DNA of 57,633 nucleotides, from the NCBI GenBank assembly GCA_021789735.1, contig JAJYJB010000003.1, positions 1-57,633 on the forward strand, written 5' to 3'. A program made the position numbers and the translations under genes. Below, piece after piece: positions 29,607-38,583 of this stretch. Position 1 is the stretch's first letter. The number at the start of each line of letters is the position of its first letter. The DNA is from Nitrospirota bacterium. Its GTDB lineage: Bacteria > Nitrospirota > Thermodesulfovibrionia > Thermodesulfovibrionales > JdFR-88. The notes under the pieces are model-generated. The model searched no databases and was not told the origin of the DNA. It saw only the letters and a list, made by a program, of their open reading frames with translations.

Positions 29607-30530
29607 TCAGGTGCGGGGATACTTTGTAATATCCACGGGTATGCCCGTCCTTTCTTTCAGGGCCTCCCTTAATTTTTTCCCGTCAATCGGCCGGGGATTT
29701 TTCTTTAGCAGCAGCCATTTGGCAATGGCCTCGTACGGGTCTCCTCCGCGATGAAGATAGTCCTTATGCACCTCCACAAAGATGTCGCCGTCTCTTTCGC
29801 CCACTTTTACAGGCTGGTAGACTATGGTGACAGGCGTGCCCACGGGCACCATTACGAACAGTTGCTTTATGTCTCTGTTGTAGAGCCTCATGCAGCCGTG
29901 GCTGGCCATGCGTCCGACGCAAAAAGGCTTGTTGGTCCCATGTATAAGATAAGTGGGCCTTGACAGCCTAAGAGCGAAGAGTCCCATCGGATTGTTCCTG
30001 CCGGGAGGGATGTAAGGAGGAAGCTGCGGGTCCTGCTTCTTTATGTCAGCAGGGACGTACCATGCCGGGTTCTTTATCTTCTGGACTACCCGGTAAACCC
30101 CCGGCGGGGTGTTGTACCCCTCCATCCCGATCCCTATGGGATACGTGAAAACAACAGGATGACCGTTTCTCTCCGTGTAATAGTAAAGCCTCATCTCCGC
30201 GACGTTGACGACTATTCCGCGGTATGGCGCGTTCGGGAGCACCTTGAGGTACGGTATTTTTATGAGCGTTCCGTTATCCGGGAGCCAGTGGTCCACCCCC
30301 GGGTTTGCGTCGGTTATTTCGTTGTAGCCGACATCGTATTCCCGGGCAAGCTCTATAAGTGACTCGTTGTTTCTGATGACGTGCGTACGCATGGCGCCTA
30401 TAAGGGTGTTTTTGGGGCTGAACGTGAAGGCGTTTCTGATGCCGGGTTTCCGGCGCAGCTGAGCGGCCCCCGCAGGCAGTTGCGCGGCCAGGAGGAAGGC
30501 CGTCAAGACGCAAATGAAAAATGAGCGCAT
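29607..30530 (-). CDS. LysM-containing L,D-transpeptidase (YkuD family)
   Basis: The 307-residue protein has a signal peptide (about 1-22), a LysM-like peptidoglycan-binding segment at about 49-95 (THVIRNNESLIELAREYDVGY) and a YkuD catalytic domain. The active-site signature is HG...SHGCMRLYN, with the nucleophilic Cys. These enzymes make 3-3 peptidoglycan cross-links or attach lipoproteins to peptidoglycan in the periplasm, as do ErfK/YbiS/YcfS. AGGAG lies about 17 nt before the ATG, so the ribosome site is poor. It is a single gene, with gaps on both sides. Confidence 0.93.
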   Translation of the reverse strand: MRSFFICVLTAFLLAAQLPAGAAQLRRKPGIRNAFTFSPKNTLIGAMRTHVIRNNESLIELAREYDVGYNEITDANPGVDHWLPDNGTLIKIPYLKVLPNAPYRGIVVNVAEMRLYYYTERNGHPVVFTYPIGIGMEGYNTPPGVYRVVQKIKNPAWYVPADIKKQDPQLPPYIPPGRNNPMGLFALRLSRPTYLIHGTNKPFCVGRMASHGCMRLYNRDIKQLFVMVPVGTPVTIVYQPVKVGERDGDIFVEVHKDYLHRGGDPYEAIAKWLLLKKNPRPIDGKKLREALKERTGIPVDITKYPRT

Positions 30531-30829
30531 AATTTTTTTATTTTGCTCCTGGAAGGCCAGGCTGTCAAATCGGAAGGAGAAACGCCCCGGTTTGTGTCTC
30601 CCGAATTAAACTTATTTGAAGACTTTCCCATCTTCAGCCGTCAAAATTTCCTGCTTATATCGAAGTAACTTCCGGTTTTGGTTGGGCATATGTACAGCCG
30701 CCGGTTATGAGAATCAAAGGAGGGAAAAACAGAAAAAATACCAGACGTATTTTCGCAATTGTCCTGCGCCGTAATGCAAATATTTGAAATGAACATACTT
30801 AAAAAGGACTTGGCCAAAAACCGGATTTA
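30531..30829. other. intergenic stretch without recognised gene
   Basis: About 300 nt between the transpeptidase start and the end of the DUF4142 gene. A purine-rich AAAGGAGGG near 30717 is not followed by a convincing open frame. I see no gene. Confidence 0.45.
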
Positions 30830-31426
30830 TTATGGCAAATATTTTATCTCCTTCTGGTCTTGCAACGACTCTTTTTTGCCTGTCCGTTCGGCCGCCTTTA
30901 TATCAACTCCAAGCTTGCCTGCAAGTATTTTCGCCGCTCTCAGATGCCGCTGTACCATGGGCAGCACTGTTCTCATCCATTTTTTAAGCTCCGGGGCATT
31001 GGCTTTGTGCACGGCTGCGGAGAAGTCAGATACGTATCTGGTATGAAGCGTTATCATCTCGGTCATGTATTCTTTATCAAAAACCGTGCCGGTAAGGACA
31101 GAGAGCTTGTTTTTGGTCGTTTTGTCCGGTATATTCAATTCGGACGGCACTTCTATGTCTTTTTTCCTGGCGAGGGCCATAAGCTCCCTGTCAGCGCGGC
31201 CATAATCTCTGATCATCATCGCTCCAAACTGCTTTACCTCGGGAGTCAGGGTGTTTTTTTGCGCCAGCCAGCCAAGCTGGACTTCCAGAAGGCCGCCTTC
31301 ATAGATCCTCCTGATAAGCTTTCTATCCGTGGAAAAAGCGGCCTTCTTGTTCGCGGCATAAGCCGGCAACAGTCCGACCGCGATCAATATGCCTGCTATC
31401 AGAGCCGCCGTCATTCTTTTCTTCAT
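30830..31426 (-). CDS. DUF4142 family exported protein
   Basis: I chose the ATG at 31426, with GGGAGG 6 nt upstream, giving 198 residues; a start five codons earlier lacks a ribosome site. A signal peptide ends near AYAANK. The mature protein is helical, with the DUF4142 pattern (FGAMMIRDYGRADRELMALA; MITLHTRYVSDF; LPMVQRHLRAAKIL), a ferritin-like four-helix family of unknown role. It lies 16 nt after htrA on the same strand, which suggests an envelope-stress function by context. Confidence 0.88.
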   Translation of the reverse strand: MKKRMTAALIAGILIAVGLLPAYAANKKAAFSTDRKLIRRIYEGGLLEVQLGWLAQKNTLTPEVKQFGAMMIRDYGRADRELMALARKKDIEVPSELNIPDKTTKNKLSVLTGTVFDKEYMTEMITLHTRYVSDFSAAVHKANAPELKKWMRTVLPMVQRHLRAAKILAGKLGVDIKAAERTGKKESLQDQKEIKYLP

Positions 31427-31442
31427 AGCGACCTCCCTCAAG

Positions 31443-32543
31443 TCATTTTTCCTGCTGTACGGTGATCCGCCTTTCTATTTCCCGGCCATTCCTGATCATT
31501 TTTATTTCCACGGCGGTGCCCGGCTGGGTTTCTGCCACTATACGGGCGAGGTCATCCACCTTGCTTATTTGCTTTCCGTCAAAAGAAACTATGACGTCTC
31601 CCCTTTTTACTCCCGCCTTGTCCGCGGGCCCGCCGTGCACTACCGACGCAACCAGCGCCCCTTTTGCTTCTTTAAGCCTGAACTGCCTTGCCAGCCCGGA
31701 GGTTACGCTTTGCACTTCCACGCCTATCCAGCCCCTTGTGACCTTCCCTTTCGCCTTAAGCTGAGACACTATCCTTTGGGCGGTGTTGCTGGGTATCGCA
31801 AAGCCTATTCCCTGCCCGGACTTTATTATGGCCGTATTGATGCCGATCACCTCTCCAAGCATGTTCACAAGCGGGCCGCCGCTGTTGCCCGGGTTGATGG
31901 GAGCGTCGGTCTGAATGAAATTTTCATACGGCCCGGAGCCGATCGCCCTTCCCGTGGCGCTTATTATGCCCTGGGTCACCGTATGCTCCAGCCCGAACGG
32001 GTTTCCCACGGCTATGACCCAGTCACCAGGTCTTATTTTGTCAGAATCCCCAAACTGCAAAGCGGGCAGATTGTTCGCGTTTATCCTGACAAGGGCAAGG
32101 TCTGTTTTCCTGTCAGCTCCGACCACCCGGCCTTTAAAAGTCCTGCCGTCCGAAAGTATCACCTTTATTTTCTGGGCCCCGGCGATGACGTGGTTATTTG
32201 TTACTATATACCCGTCTTTACTGATGATAATGCCGGAACCAAGGGCCCGCTGTCTCAGCTCCATGTTTGGCACATTGCCAAAAAATCTTTTAAGAAAATT
32301 ACGTTCCTGCCGTCCGGTCCCTCCAAAGAAGAAATAGAAAGGATATCCGGGTACTGTAACCGTAGTTTCCGTGCTTATGTTAACGACGGACGGGCTTACT
32401 TTCTGGGCCAGGTCGGCAAAGGACTTCGGGAATCCGATCACCCGTGTGGCCGGAAGCTCTGACTTTTTGCATCCGAACAGAACGGCCAGTATAAAAACTG
32501 GAATCAGGACAAGATAAAGTCTTGTTGGCAAATCTCTTTTCAT
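31443..32543 (-). CDS. htrA: HtrA/DegP-type serine protease lipoprotein
   Basis: This is a periplasmic quality-control protease of 366 residues from ATG 32543, which has GGGGGGA upstream; an in-frame extension to 32654 has no ribosome site. The N-terminus has a hydrophobic stretch and lipobox VLFGC, so it is probably membrane-anchored. The catalytic triad is visible: His in TNNHVI, Asp in KTDLALV and Ser in NPGNSGGPL. One PDZ domain follows (about 270-360), as in DegS-like enzymes rather than two-PDZ DegP. It is co-transcribed with the DUF4142 gene. Confidence 0.95.
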   Translation of the reverse strand: MKRDLPTRLYLVLIPVFILAVLFGCKKSELPATRVIGFPKSFADLAQKVSPSVVNISTETTVTVPGYPFYFFFGGTGRQERNFLKRFFGNVPNMELRQRALGSGIIISKDGYIVTNNHVIAGAQKIKVILSDGRTFKGRVVGADRKTDLALVRINANNLPALQFGDSDKIRPGDWVIAVGNPFGLEHTVTQGIISATGRAIGSGPYENFIQTDAPINPGNSGGPLVNMLGEVIGINTAIIKSGQGIGFAIPSNTAQRIVSQLKAKGKVTRGWIGVEVQSVTSGLARQFRLKEAKGALVASVVHGGPADKAGVKRGDVIVSFDGKQISKVDDLARIVAETQPGTAVEIKMIRNGREIERRITVQQEK

Positions 32544-32951
32544 GGAGATATTCCCCCCGTAAACCAGAATGCCCAATTGGGCTCCACTGTTCAGGCCGCA
32601 TTGCTGTAAGGAGAAATTTTTTAAATCCGCTTTGCTTGGCCCGTGGTAAGCCATGGCCTGCGCGAGCTATCCATTTGAACACGGGGCTTTGCAGGGACTG
32701 GGGCCTTTTTTACATTCTAGCAGGCCGCTGAAAAATTCCCAAGCCTGTTCCCGATGCATACCGGTTCCGCAGCTAAGTGATGGTGCGTTGCTCCAGTTTT
32801 CATCTTTCCGGGCGCCTCAAATAAATTCTTGCCGGTATGCGGACGTTGAGATAGTATTGAAAAAAGAAAACTCTTACAGCCTGCTGATGAATACGCCATA
32901 ACGAACATCTGTAAAACGGATTTTAATAGACCCGGAAAGGAGATGCAATAA
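32544..32951. other. divergent intergenic region upstream of htrA and the bc operon
   Basis: This 408-nt region must hold promoters for htrA (minus) and the cytochrome operon (plus). Short frames on either strand look non-coding. I could not assign a clear -35/-10 pair. AAAGGAGATG, at its plus-strand end, is the ribosome site of the cytochrome c gene. Confidence 0.5.
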
Positions 32952-33335
32952 ATGCGAAAAGGATGGAATTTTTTTCTGACTGCGCTCTTGGCCGCCTTTT
33001 TTTTGGGGCTTCTGGCCTCCGCTTCGTTTGCCAGGAATAAAGCGTCTGCAAGCTCCGGGCAGGCGCTCGTCAAGAGCAAGGGATGCCTTAGCTGCCATAC
33101 CACGACGGGGCAGCCACTGGTGGGGCCAAGTTACAAGGGCATATACGGGAAGAAGGTCACCGTAATGGTAAAAGGCAGGCCCGAGGTCAAGACGGTAGAT
33201 GAAAAATATCTGAAATTCATGATAAAAAACCCCGGTGTCTGGGTAGTGAAGGGTTATCAGCCGGACATGCCCAAGATCCCGCTCACGGAAGGACAGATCG
33301 ACGACATCATCGCCTATATAAAGACGCTGAAATGA
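32952..33335 (+). CDS. c-type cytochrome (monohaem, periplasmic)
   Basis: The 127-residue precursor has a signal peptide (about 7-27). A single haem motif CLSCH (C45, C48, H49) is followed by a likely axial Met in PDMPKIPLT. The C-terminal helix DDIIAYIKTLK is typical of class I cytochromes. AAAGGAG precedes the ATG. It is the first gene of a cluster with a Rieske protein and cytochrome b, so it is likely a soluble or tethered electron carrier of that complex. Confidence 0.93.
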   Translation: MRKGWNFFLTALLAAFFLGLLASASFARNKASASSGQALVKSKGCLSCHTTTGQPLVGPSYKGIYGKKVTVMVKGRPEVKTVDEKYLKFMIKNPGVWVVKGYQPDMPKIPLTEGQIDDIIAYIKTLK

Positions 33336-33404
33336 ACGCCGCGCCTGAAAAAAATTTCCTGAGCGGGCAAAGAACCGCGGGAACATACAACGGCAAAACA
33401 AAAA

Positions 33405-33938
33405 ATGGAAATGAATGCCATGGAACACGAAAAAAATGAAAAAATGACCCGCAGGGATTTTTTCATGAAGGTGGTTGTAGGGGCTTTGTCCGCTGCCGCC
33501 GGGATCATAGTTTCCGTGCCGGTCATACGCCTGATAATCAATTCGCAGCCCTTGCAGCGGTTAACATGGAGCAAAGTGGGGGAAATCGGAAACCTTGCGG
33601 TTGAAAGCCCCGTGGCCATGAACTTTCAGATGCGCTCCACGCAGGCGTACATGCATCAGGAGATCGTCCACGATGTATGGGTCATCAAGCACCCGGAAAC
33701 CGGGGTCACAGTTTTTTCCCCAATCTGCCCCCACCTGGGGTGCCATTACATGTGGGACCCAAGTACAAGGCATTTCGAATGCCCCTGTCATGGAAGCGTT
33801 TTTACGATAACCGGAAAGGTCATCGGCGGGCCGGCCCCGCGTCCCCTTGACACCCTGCCCCATAAAATTGAAAACGGCGTACTTTACGTAAAATGGGAGC
33901 GCTTCCAGGTGGGCATCCCGGAAAAAGTACGTGTTTAG
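33405..33938 (+). CDS. Rieske iron-sulfur protein of a bc complex
   Basis: The 177-residue protein has an N-terminal membrane anchor (about 22-45) preceded by RRDFF, a Tat-like twin-arginine motif. The 2Fe-2S site is CPHLGCH (ligands C108, H110) and CPCHGS (ligands C126, H129), with C113 and C128 positioned for the usual disulfide. It takes electrons from quinol on the outer face of the inner membrane and passes them to cytochrome c. It lies between the small cytochrome c and cytochrome b genes. The exact start is uncertain; an ATG five codons downstream is equally possible. Confidence 0.95.
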   Translation: MEMNAMEHEKNEKMTRRDFFMKVVVGALSAAAGIIVSVPVIRLIINSQPLQRLTWSKVGEIGNLAVESPVAMNFQMRSTQAYMHQEIVHDVWVIKHPETGVTVFSPICPHLGCHYMWDPSTRHFECPCHGSVFTITGKVIGGPAPRPLDTLPHKIENGVLYVKWERFQVGIPEKVRV

Positions 33939-33950
33939 GAGAGACAGGAG

Positions 33951-35888
33951 ATGATAGACCGGGTATGGAAATGGTTTACCAGCAGGTGGCCCTATTACAA
34001 GGTGAAGGATTTTCTGCTCCAGGAGGAACTCCCGGGGCCTCCCAGCTTCGCCTATACTTTCGGAAGCACCATCCTCATAATTGTCGCCCTCCAGGTTGTT
34101 ACAGGGGTCGCGCAACTTTTCTATTATGTTCCAACTATAGATCATGCATATAACAGCATAGCTTTTCTAAGAAGGGAAGTCCCCTTCGGATGGCTCATTA
34201 ACGGCCTTCATGCCTGGGGGGCCAACCTCATGATAGTAATGGTCGGCCTGCATATGGTCCAGGTCTATACTTGGGGGGGCTATAAGACGCAGCTCACCTG
34301 GCTTATAGGAGTAGTCCTTCTCCTTACGACGATGGCGCTGAGCGTAACCGGGGCGACCCTCCTCTGGGACCAGAAAGGCTACTGGGCGGGAGAGGTGAGC
34401 ACCAGCATCGCTGGGGAGGTGCCGGTCATCGGAGGCATATTGGAAACCATCATGCGGGGCGGACACGTGATGGGCCAGCTGGCGCTTTCGAGATTTTTCG
34501 TGTTCCACATCGGGATCCTGGCCCCTCTGCTGCTGCTTTTTATCGGGGCCCACGTGCTGTCATTCAGAAACAGCGGGATTGCAGGGCCGTGGGATGCATC
34601 CAAAAGGACGATAAAAAGCCCATTCTGGCCCGGCCAGGCCATGAAGGACATAATAACGGGAAGCGCGGTTTTTTTTATCATAGTGCTTCTTGCCATATGG
34701 TTCCCCCCCGGGTATTCCGGCGCGGCCGACACACTGAACACAATGTACGTGCCCAAGCCTGAGTGGAATTTTCTTTTCATCTACCAGGGGCTTAAATATT
34801 TCAAGGGGCCAATGGAGCCGGTAGGCGTGACCGCCATCCCGGGCGTGCTGATAGGGCTCTTGGTCCTCTTGCCTTTCATAGACAAAAACCCGGAAAGAAA
34901 CCCCTTTAAAAGGCCGGTCGCCATGGCCTGCCTTTTCGTTTACGCCGGAGTGATAATTGCGCTTACCATCCTGGGTTATCTCTCGCCCGGGCTGGCGCAG
35001 GTGCCTGCCGCCGCCCCGGCCGGAAAGGCACCCGCATCCATAAAACTTTCGGCCGGCGCCAAACGGGGCGAAGGGCTTTTTAAGTCCCAGGGGTGTCCCC
35101 TCTGCCACAAGATATATGGGCAAGGCGGCACCGTAGGCCCACAGCTCTCTGGCGGCACGCTGACAGGAAAAAGCAGGGCCTGGGTCATAACTCAGCTTAA
35201 AAACCCAAAATCTCATTTCCCCCATTCCATCATGCCCTCATTTGCCGGGCTTGGCAACAGTGACTTGAACGCCCTGGCGGATTACCTGTTCAGCGTTCAG
35301 GGAGCTGCCGCCAAGACCGGAGAAAAACCTTCGGCATCCGCAGGACCGGCAATAATGAAAGCTCCAACGGGCCTCGAAGTGATATCTCCTGAAAAGGTGC
35401 CGGAGCGCGCCTCCGGAGACGCGGCCTTCATAGTAGGGAACGCCAAAAACGGCGGCCAGCTTTTCAGAGAGCAGTGCCAGCGTTGCCATGGCGTAAAAGG
35501 CGTGGGCAATATACCCAATCCCGGCTCTGCTGCGGGCAGTATACCAGCCCTTTACCCGATAGAGCGCACGCTTTACAACCATGACCCGGACATATTCGCC
35601 AAGAATATCGACAAATACATACAGCATGGGGCGATCCCCCCCGGCCCCAGGCCGGTTTTCTATATGCCGGATTTCGGAGACTCCAGGTCTCTTACCCAGC
35701 AGGAGATATCCAATATCGAGGCTTATGTCTTGCAGCTTAACGGCGTGGACAGGGGAGAGCTTATAAACCCCGGCTTAAGTCCCCCCAGTTTCTTAGCGGC
35801 CGTTATAATTGTTTATGTAATTGCAATATTTTTGATTTTTCTCCTCGCCAGAAGGGCCATGGCAGGAAAAGGACAAAAACACCTTTAA
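33951..35888 (+). CDS. cytochrome b fused to two c-type haem domains
   Basis: This 645-residue protein combines a full cytochrome b (about 1-345) with a dihaem tail. The b-haem histidines are in LHAWGANLMIVMVGLHM and FHIGILAPLLLLFIGAH. The second pair is 15 residues apart, as in cytochrome b6. PEWN stands in place of the quinol-site PEWY. After an Ala/Pro linker come haem motifs CPLCH (about 381-385) and CQRCH (about 507-511). A final membrane helix (about 610-635) closes the protein. It overlaps the same operon as the Rieske and cytochrome c genes, 12 nt apart. The fusion replaces the usual separate cytochrome c1 or dihaem subunit. Confidence 0.95.
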   Translation: MIDRVWKWFTSRWPYYKVKDFLLQEELPGPPSFAYTFGSTILIIVALQVVTGVAQLFYYVPTIDHAYNSIAFLRREVPFGWLINGLHAWGANLMIVMVGLHMVQVYTWGGYKTQLTWLIGVVLLLTTMALSVTGATLLWDQKGYWAGEVSTSIAGEVPVIGGILETIMRGGHVMGQLALSRFFVFHIGILAPLLLLFIGAHVLSFRNSGIAGPWDASKRTIKSPFWPGQAMKDIITGSAVFFIIVLLAIWFPPGYSGAADTLNTMYVPKPEWNFLFIYQGLKYFKGPMEPVGVTAIPGVLIGLLVLLPFIDKNPERNPFKRPVAMACLFVYAGVIIALTILGYLSPGLAQVPAAAPAGKAPASIKLSAGAKRGEGLFKSQGCPLCHKIYGQGGTVGPQLSGGTLTGKSRAWVITQLKNPKSHFPHSIMPSFAGLGNSDLNALADYLFSVQGAAAKTGEKPSASAGPAIMKAPTGLEVISPEKVPERASGDAAFIVGNAKNGGQLFREQCQRCHGVKGVGNIPNPGSAAGSIPALYPIERTLYNHDPDIFAKNIDKYIQHGAIPPGPRPVFYMPDFGDSRSLTQQEISNIEAYVLQLNGVDRGELINPGLSPPSFLAAVIIVYVIAIFLIFLLARRAMAGKGQKHL

Positions 35889-36093
35889 GAAGAGCCCGGA
35901 CATAATTGCGGGCCTCTGGACCGGCCGGGATGGACAAGCTGTTTCCGGGCCGCCCGGCATCTCGAATCGGAGATATCGGCGGCGGCAACTGGCGCCTGGC
36001 CTCAGCCCACGCGCAGACCATCTTCACCATGAAGCCAGGGAGCATCCCGCCCAATCTCTTGAAGAGGGCGGGATGCGCGGTGCCTGGAGGATA

Positions 36094-36495
36094 TTATCTT
36101 TTGCTTACTTCTACCCGTCCTTTCATCCCCAGGAGAGCATGGGAGTCCTTGTCGCAGTAAAATTCATAACTGCCCGGGCGCGGAAAAGAAGCCTTGATTT
36201 CAGTTGTCTTGCCAGGCGGCAGATCAGCTTCCGCTATTTTCTTTCCATCCGGGTTTTTGAGGGTGAAGTTGTGCAATGTCGACGAGATGTTCCTGATTCT
36301 GAAGACGATTACATCGCCTTCTCGCGCATCGATATTGTTGGGCGTGAATTTGAAATTTTGAGCCGTCATGTTCATCACCTCCGGCCCTGGCGCAGGGGAA
36401 ACGGAAACGGGTTTCTGAAGATGGGCGCACCCGGCCATAGCCAGCAGGGCGATAATAACAAAAACAGCCGGTAAACCCATTGTTCTTATATTCAT
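36094..36495 (-). CDS. cupredoxin-domain lipoprotein
   Basis: The 133-residue protein has a lipobox ending at C23 (LAMAGC) and one blue-copper domain. The type 1 copper ligands are readable: H75 (TLHNF) and C114, H119, M124 (FYCDKDSHALLGMKG). AAGGAGG precedes the ATG. It lies 63 nt after the slp gene on the same strand and next to the bc-complex operon, so it may be a membrane-tethered electron acceptor for that complex. That partnership is inference. Confidence 0.92.
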   Translation of the reverse strand: MNIRTMGLPAVFVIIALLAMAGCAHLQKPVSVSPAPGPEVMNMTAQNFKFTPNNIDAREGDVIVFRIRNISSTLHNFTLKNPDGKKIAEADLPPGKTTEIKASFPRPGSYEFYCDKDSHALLGMKGRVEVSKR

Positions 36496-36558
36496 GCAGC
36501 CTCCTTCCAGTTGACGTTATTGATGACTGTCTTCGCCCGTCCTTCGTCAACAGCGCGT

Positions 36559-37251
36559 TCAATGCCCTTCTGCGCCTGGCCGCCGGAATTCCGGGCTCTC
36601 CTCTTCCTGATGCCTTTCCAGCTCTTCCCGTTCCTGAAGCTGATGTCTCTCCAGTTCCTCCTGTTCCTCCCTTTGAGGCCCCTCAAGCTGCTCCTCTTCT
36701 TCGTGCTGACGTCTTTCAAGCTCTTCAAGATTTTCTTGTTCCTGCTCTTCGGGCTCAAACTCATTGCCATAGTAAGGGTAATAGTAAGGCGCATAATATG
36801 GCATCGTTTTCCACAAGTGAAGCTGCTCAATGTCAAAAACGGGGAAGGTATAAATTGTTTTATAGAGCCTGCCTTTCCTGAGCCCCTTGAACGTGCCAGC
36901 CACTGTTATCAGCCTGTTCCGCCGGTATATCATCGGGTCCAGGAGGCCCTTGGCTTTTGGCCATACCGCAATATATCTTCCAAGCCCGGGGATTTTTTTC
37001 AGACCGCCTTCGCTGTTCACCGGCACATAAATGGCTTCTATGGCCGAGCCCTCATCAGTTACGGTTGTATTGGCAATAATTCCGCCAAGAATGAAAAGCT
37101 TTCCCTTATACAGGCCCGGATGGGCGGCAAGTTCAGTAATGGCGACTTTCCTTGTCCCCTCCTGAAGAAGGTCTTTTCTTATTACCGGCCCGCCACAGGC
37201 CGTAAGCAAAAAGACCGTTAAAATGATAATGATGATCGCGGTTTTTTTCAT
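36559..37251 (-). CDS. slp: Slp-family outer-membrane lipoprotein with acidic C-terminal repeats
   Basis: From ATG 37251 the 230-residue product has a lipobox LLTAC and a Slp domain (about 20-155: LFILGGIIANTTVTDEGSAI; GRYIAVWPKAKGLLDP). The last 70 residues are a highly charged Glu/Gln/Arg repeat of the form EELERHQ, probably a coiled coil. Slp lipoproteins respond to starvation or acid stress in enterics. No Shine-Dalgarno sequence is present, and a good promoter ends 6 nt before the ATG. A TTG seven codons upstream would precede that transcription start. Confidence 0.85.
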   Translation of the reverse strand: MKKTAIIIIILTVFLLTACGGPVIRKDLLQEGTRKVAITELAAHPGLYKGKLFILGGIIANTTVTDEGSAIEAIYVPVNSEGGLKKIPGLGRYIAVWPKAKGLLDPMIYRRNRLITVAGTFKGLRKGRLYKTIYTFPVFDIEQLHLWKTMPYYAPYYYPYYGNEFEPEEQEQENLEELERRQHEEEEQLEGPQREEQEELERHQLQEREELERHQEEESPEFRRPGAEGH

Positions 37252-37257
37252 AGCCAA

Positions 37258-37285
37258 ATTATATATCGGCAAGAAATGGAGTCAA
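37258..37285 (-). promoter_or_regulatory. slp promoter, leaderless arrangement
   Basis: On the minus strand TTGACT (37280-37285), a 16-nt spacer and TATAAT (37258-37263) stand 6 nt from the slp ATG. Transcription would start at or within one or two nucleotides of the start codon. Confidence 0.65.
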
Positions 37286-37422
37286 TTGAAACGCGGCCCT
37301 ATTCTTGCATTTAAAAGGCCGCCTTTCTCTTTCACTTGACCAAAATTTTGCATGAATTAAAATTAAAGTAAGCCATGGATAGCGCCTGATTCCACGAATC
37401 CACAAGCAAGGAGGACAAGGAA

Positions 37423-38460
37423 ATGCCAGACAGCGCCGAGGCAGGCTGGGTAGCAGCCACAAAAGAGAAAAAGGCGGAGAAAAAGGGAAAGCCCATTGCT
37501 GAAATCACATCCATGAGGGCCGCGGCGATTGACAGTTTTGGCCCCCCGGAAGTCCTTACGCTGCATACGCTGCCGGTGCAAAAACCGGGGCCCAATGAGG
37601 TGCTCATTGCGCTCCACGCGGCAGGGGTCGGTTTTTGGGATTCAAAAATCCGAGACGGTTCGTGGGCGGCCAAGACCGCGAAGTTCCCTCTTGTTCCCGG
37701 GTCCGACGGGGCGGGTTTTATCGCGGGCGTTGGGGCGCAGGTGCGGGGTTTAAAGGTGGGCGACAGGGTATGGGTTGCCAGTTACGAGAACCCCAAGGGC
37801 GGGTTCTACGCCGAATATGTGACGGTTGATGCGGGCAAGGCTGCGCTTGCGCCAGAGGGGTTATCTTTGCCGGAGGCGGCCGCGGCTGCTGTGACCGGGC
37901 TTACGGCGCTCCAGGGCATAGACGACGTCCTGCGCGTCCGGAAGGGCGAAACAGTATTAATTTTCGGGGCGTCCGGCGCAGTGGGCTCGCTTGCGGTACA
38001 GTTCGCAAAGCACAGGGGCGCCAGGGTCATAGCCACGGCCTCCGGCAGCGATGCGGACGCATTTGTGCGGGGGCTGGGAGCAGATGAAGTGTTTGACGCA
38101 AGAAGCGGGGACGCGGCCTCGCAGCTCCGCGCGCTTGCCCCTGACGGACTCGACGCCGCTCTCGCGCTTGCTGGCAGCGGGACGCTCGATGAATGCCTGG
38201 ACCTGGTGCGCCCCAAGGGCCGGATTGCCTACCCAAACGGCGTCAGACCGGAACCAAAAAAACGTCAGTGGGTCACCGTAAGCGCGTACAACGGCGAAGC
38301 CGGACCTGACGAGTTCGAACGGCTGAAACGCGCCATTGATGAGGCCGGGCTCAAGGTGCCGATAGCGGCAATTTTTCCGCTTGAAAAGGCTGCCAAGGCG
38401 CACGAGCGTCTCGAAAAGGGGCACGTACTGGGCAGGATAGTGCTTCAGGTTCGTCCCTGA
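37423..38460 (+). CDS. zinc-independent quinone oxidoreductase (MDR family)
   Basis: This is an NADPH-dependent quinone or enone reductase of the QOR branch. It has 345 residues, with an N-terminal GroES-like half and the nucleotide motif IFGASGAVGSLAVQFAKHRGARVIATAS in the Rossmann half. Zinc-ligand cysteines are missing, as expected. The ATG has AAGGAGGACAAGGAA upstream. About 30 extra residues, Lys/Glu-rich, precede the usual MRAAAIDSFG family start; a second ATG there lacks a ribosome site. It is divergent from slp. Confidence 0.88.
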   Translation: MPDSAEAGWVAATKEKKAEKKGKPIAEITSMRAAAIDSFGPPEVLTLHTLPVQKPGPNEVLIALHAAGVGFWDSKIRDGSWAAKTAKFPLVPGSDGAGFIAGVGAQVRGLKVGDRVWVASYENPKGGFYAEYVTVDAGKAALAPEGLSLPEAAAAAVTGLTALQGIDDVLRVRKGETVLIFGASGAVGSLAVQFAKHRGARVIATASGSDADAFVRGLGADEVFDARSGDAASQLRALAPDGLDAALALAGSGTLDECLDLVRPKGRIAYPNGVRPEPKKRQWVTVSAYNGEAGPDEFERLKRAIDEAGLKVPIAAIFPLEKAAKAHERLEKGHVLGRIVLQVRP

Positions 38461-38583
38461 AAGGCCGGACCGGCCATGGGCCTTCAAAGGCGTTTCCGCG
38501 TTTCCGTCCCTGGCAAATAGCTGGAAAGGAGTGATGAAAACGGCGATGTCCCGGGCGTGTTCGCTGCGGGTTATGCGGCAGGT

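Noticed and set aside
35889..36093. GCCCG/CGGGC hairpin after the cytochrome b-c gene as a terminator
   Set aside because: The stem is only about 5 bp plus a bulged extension and no U-tract follows.
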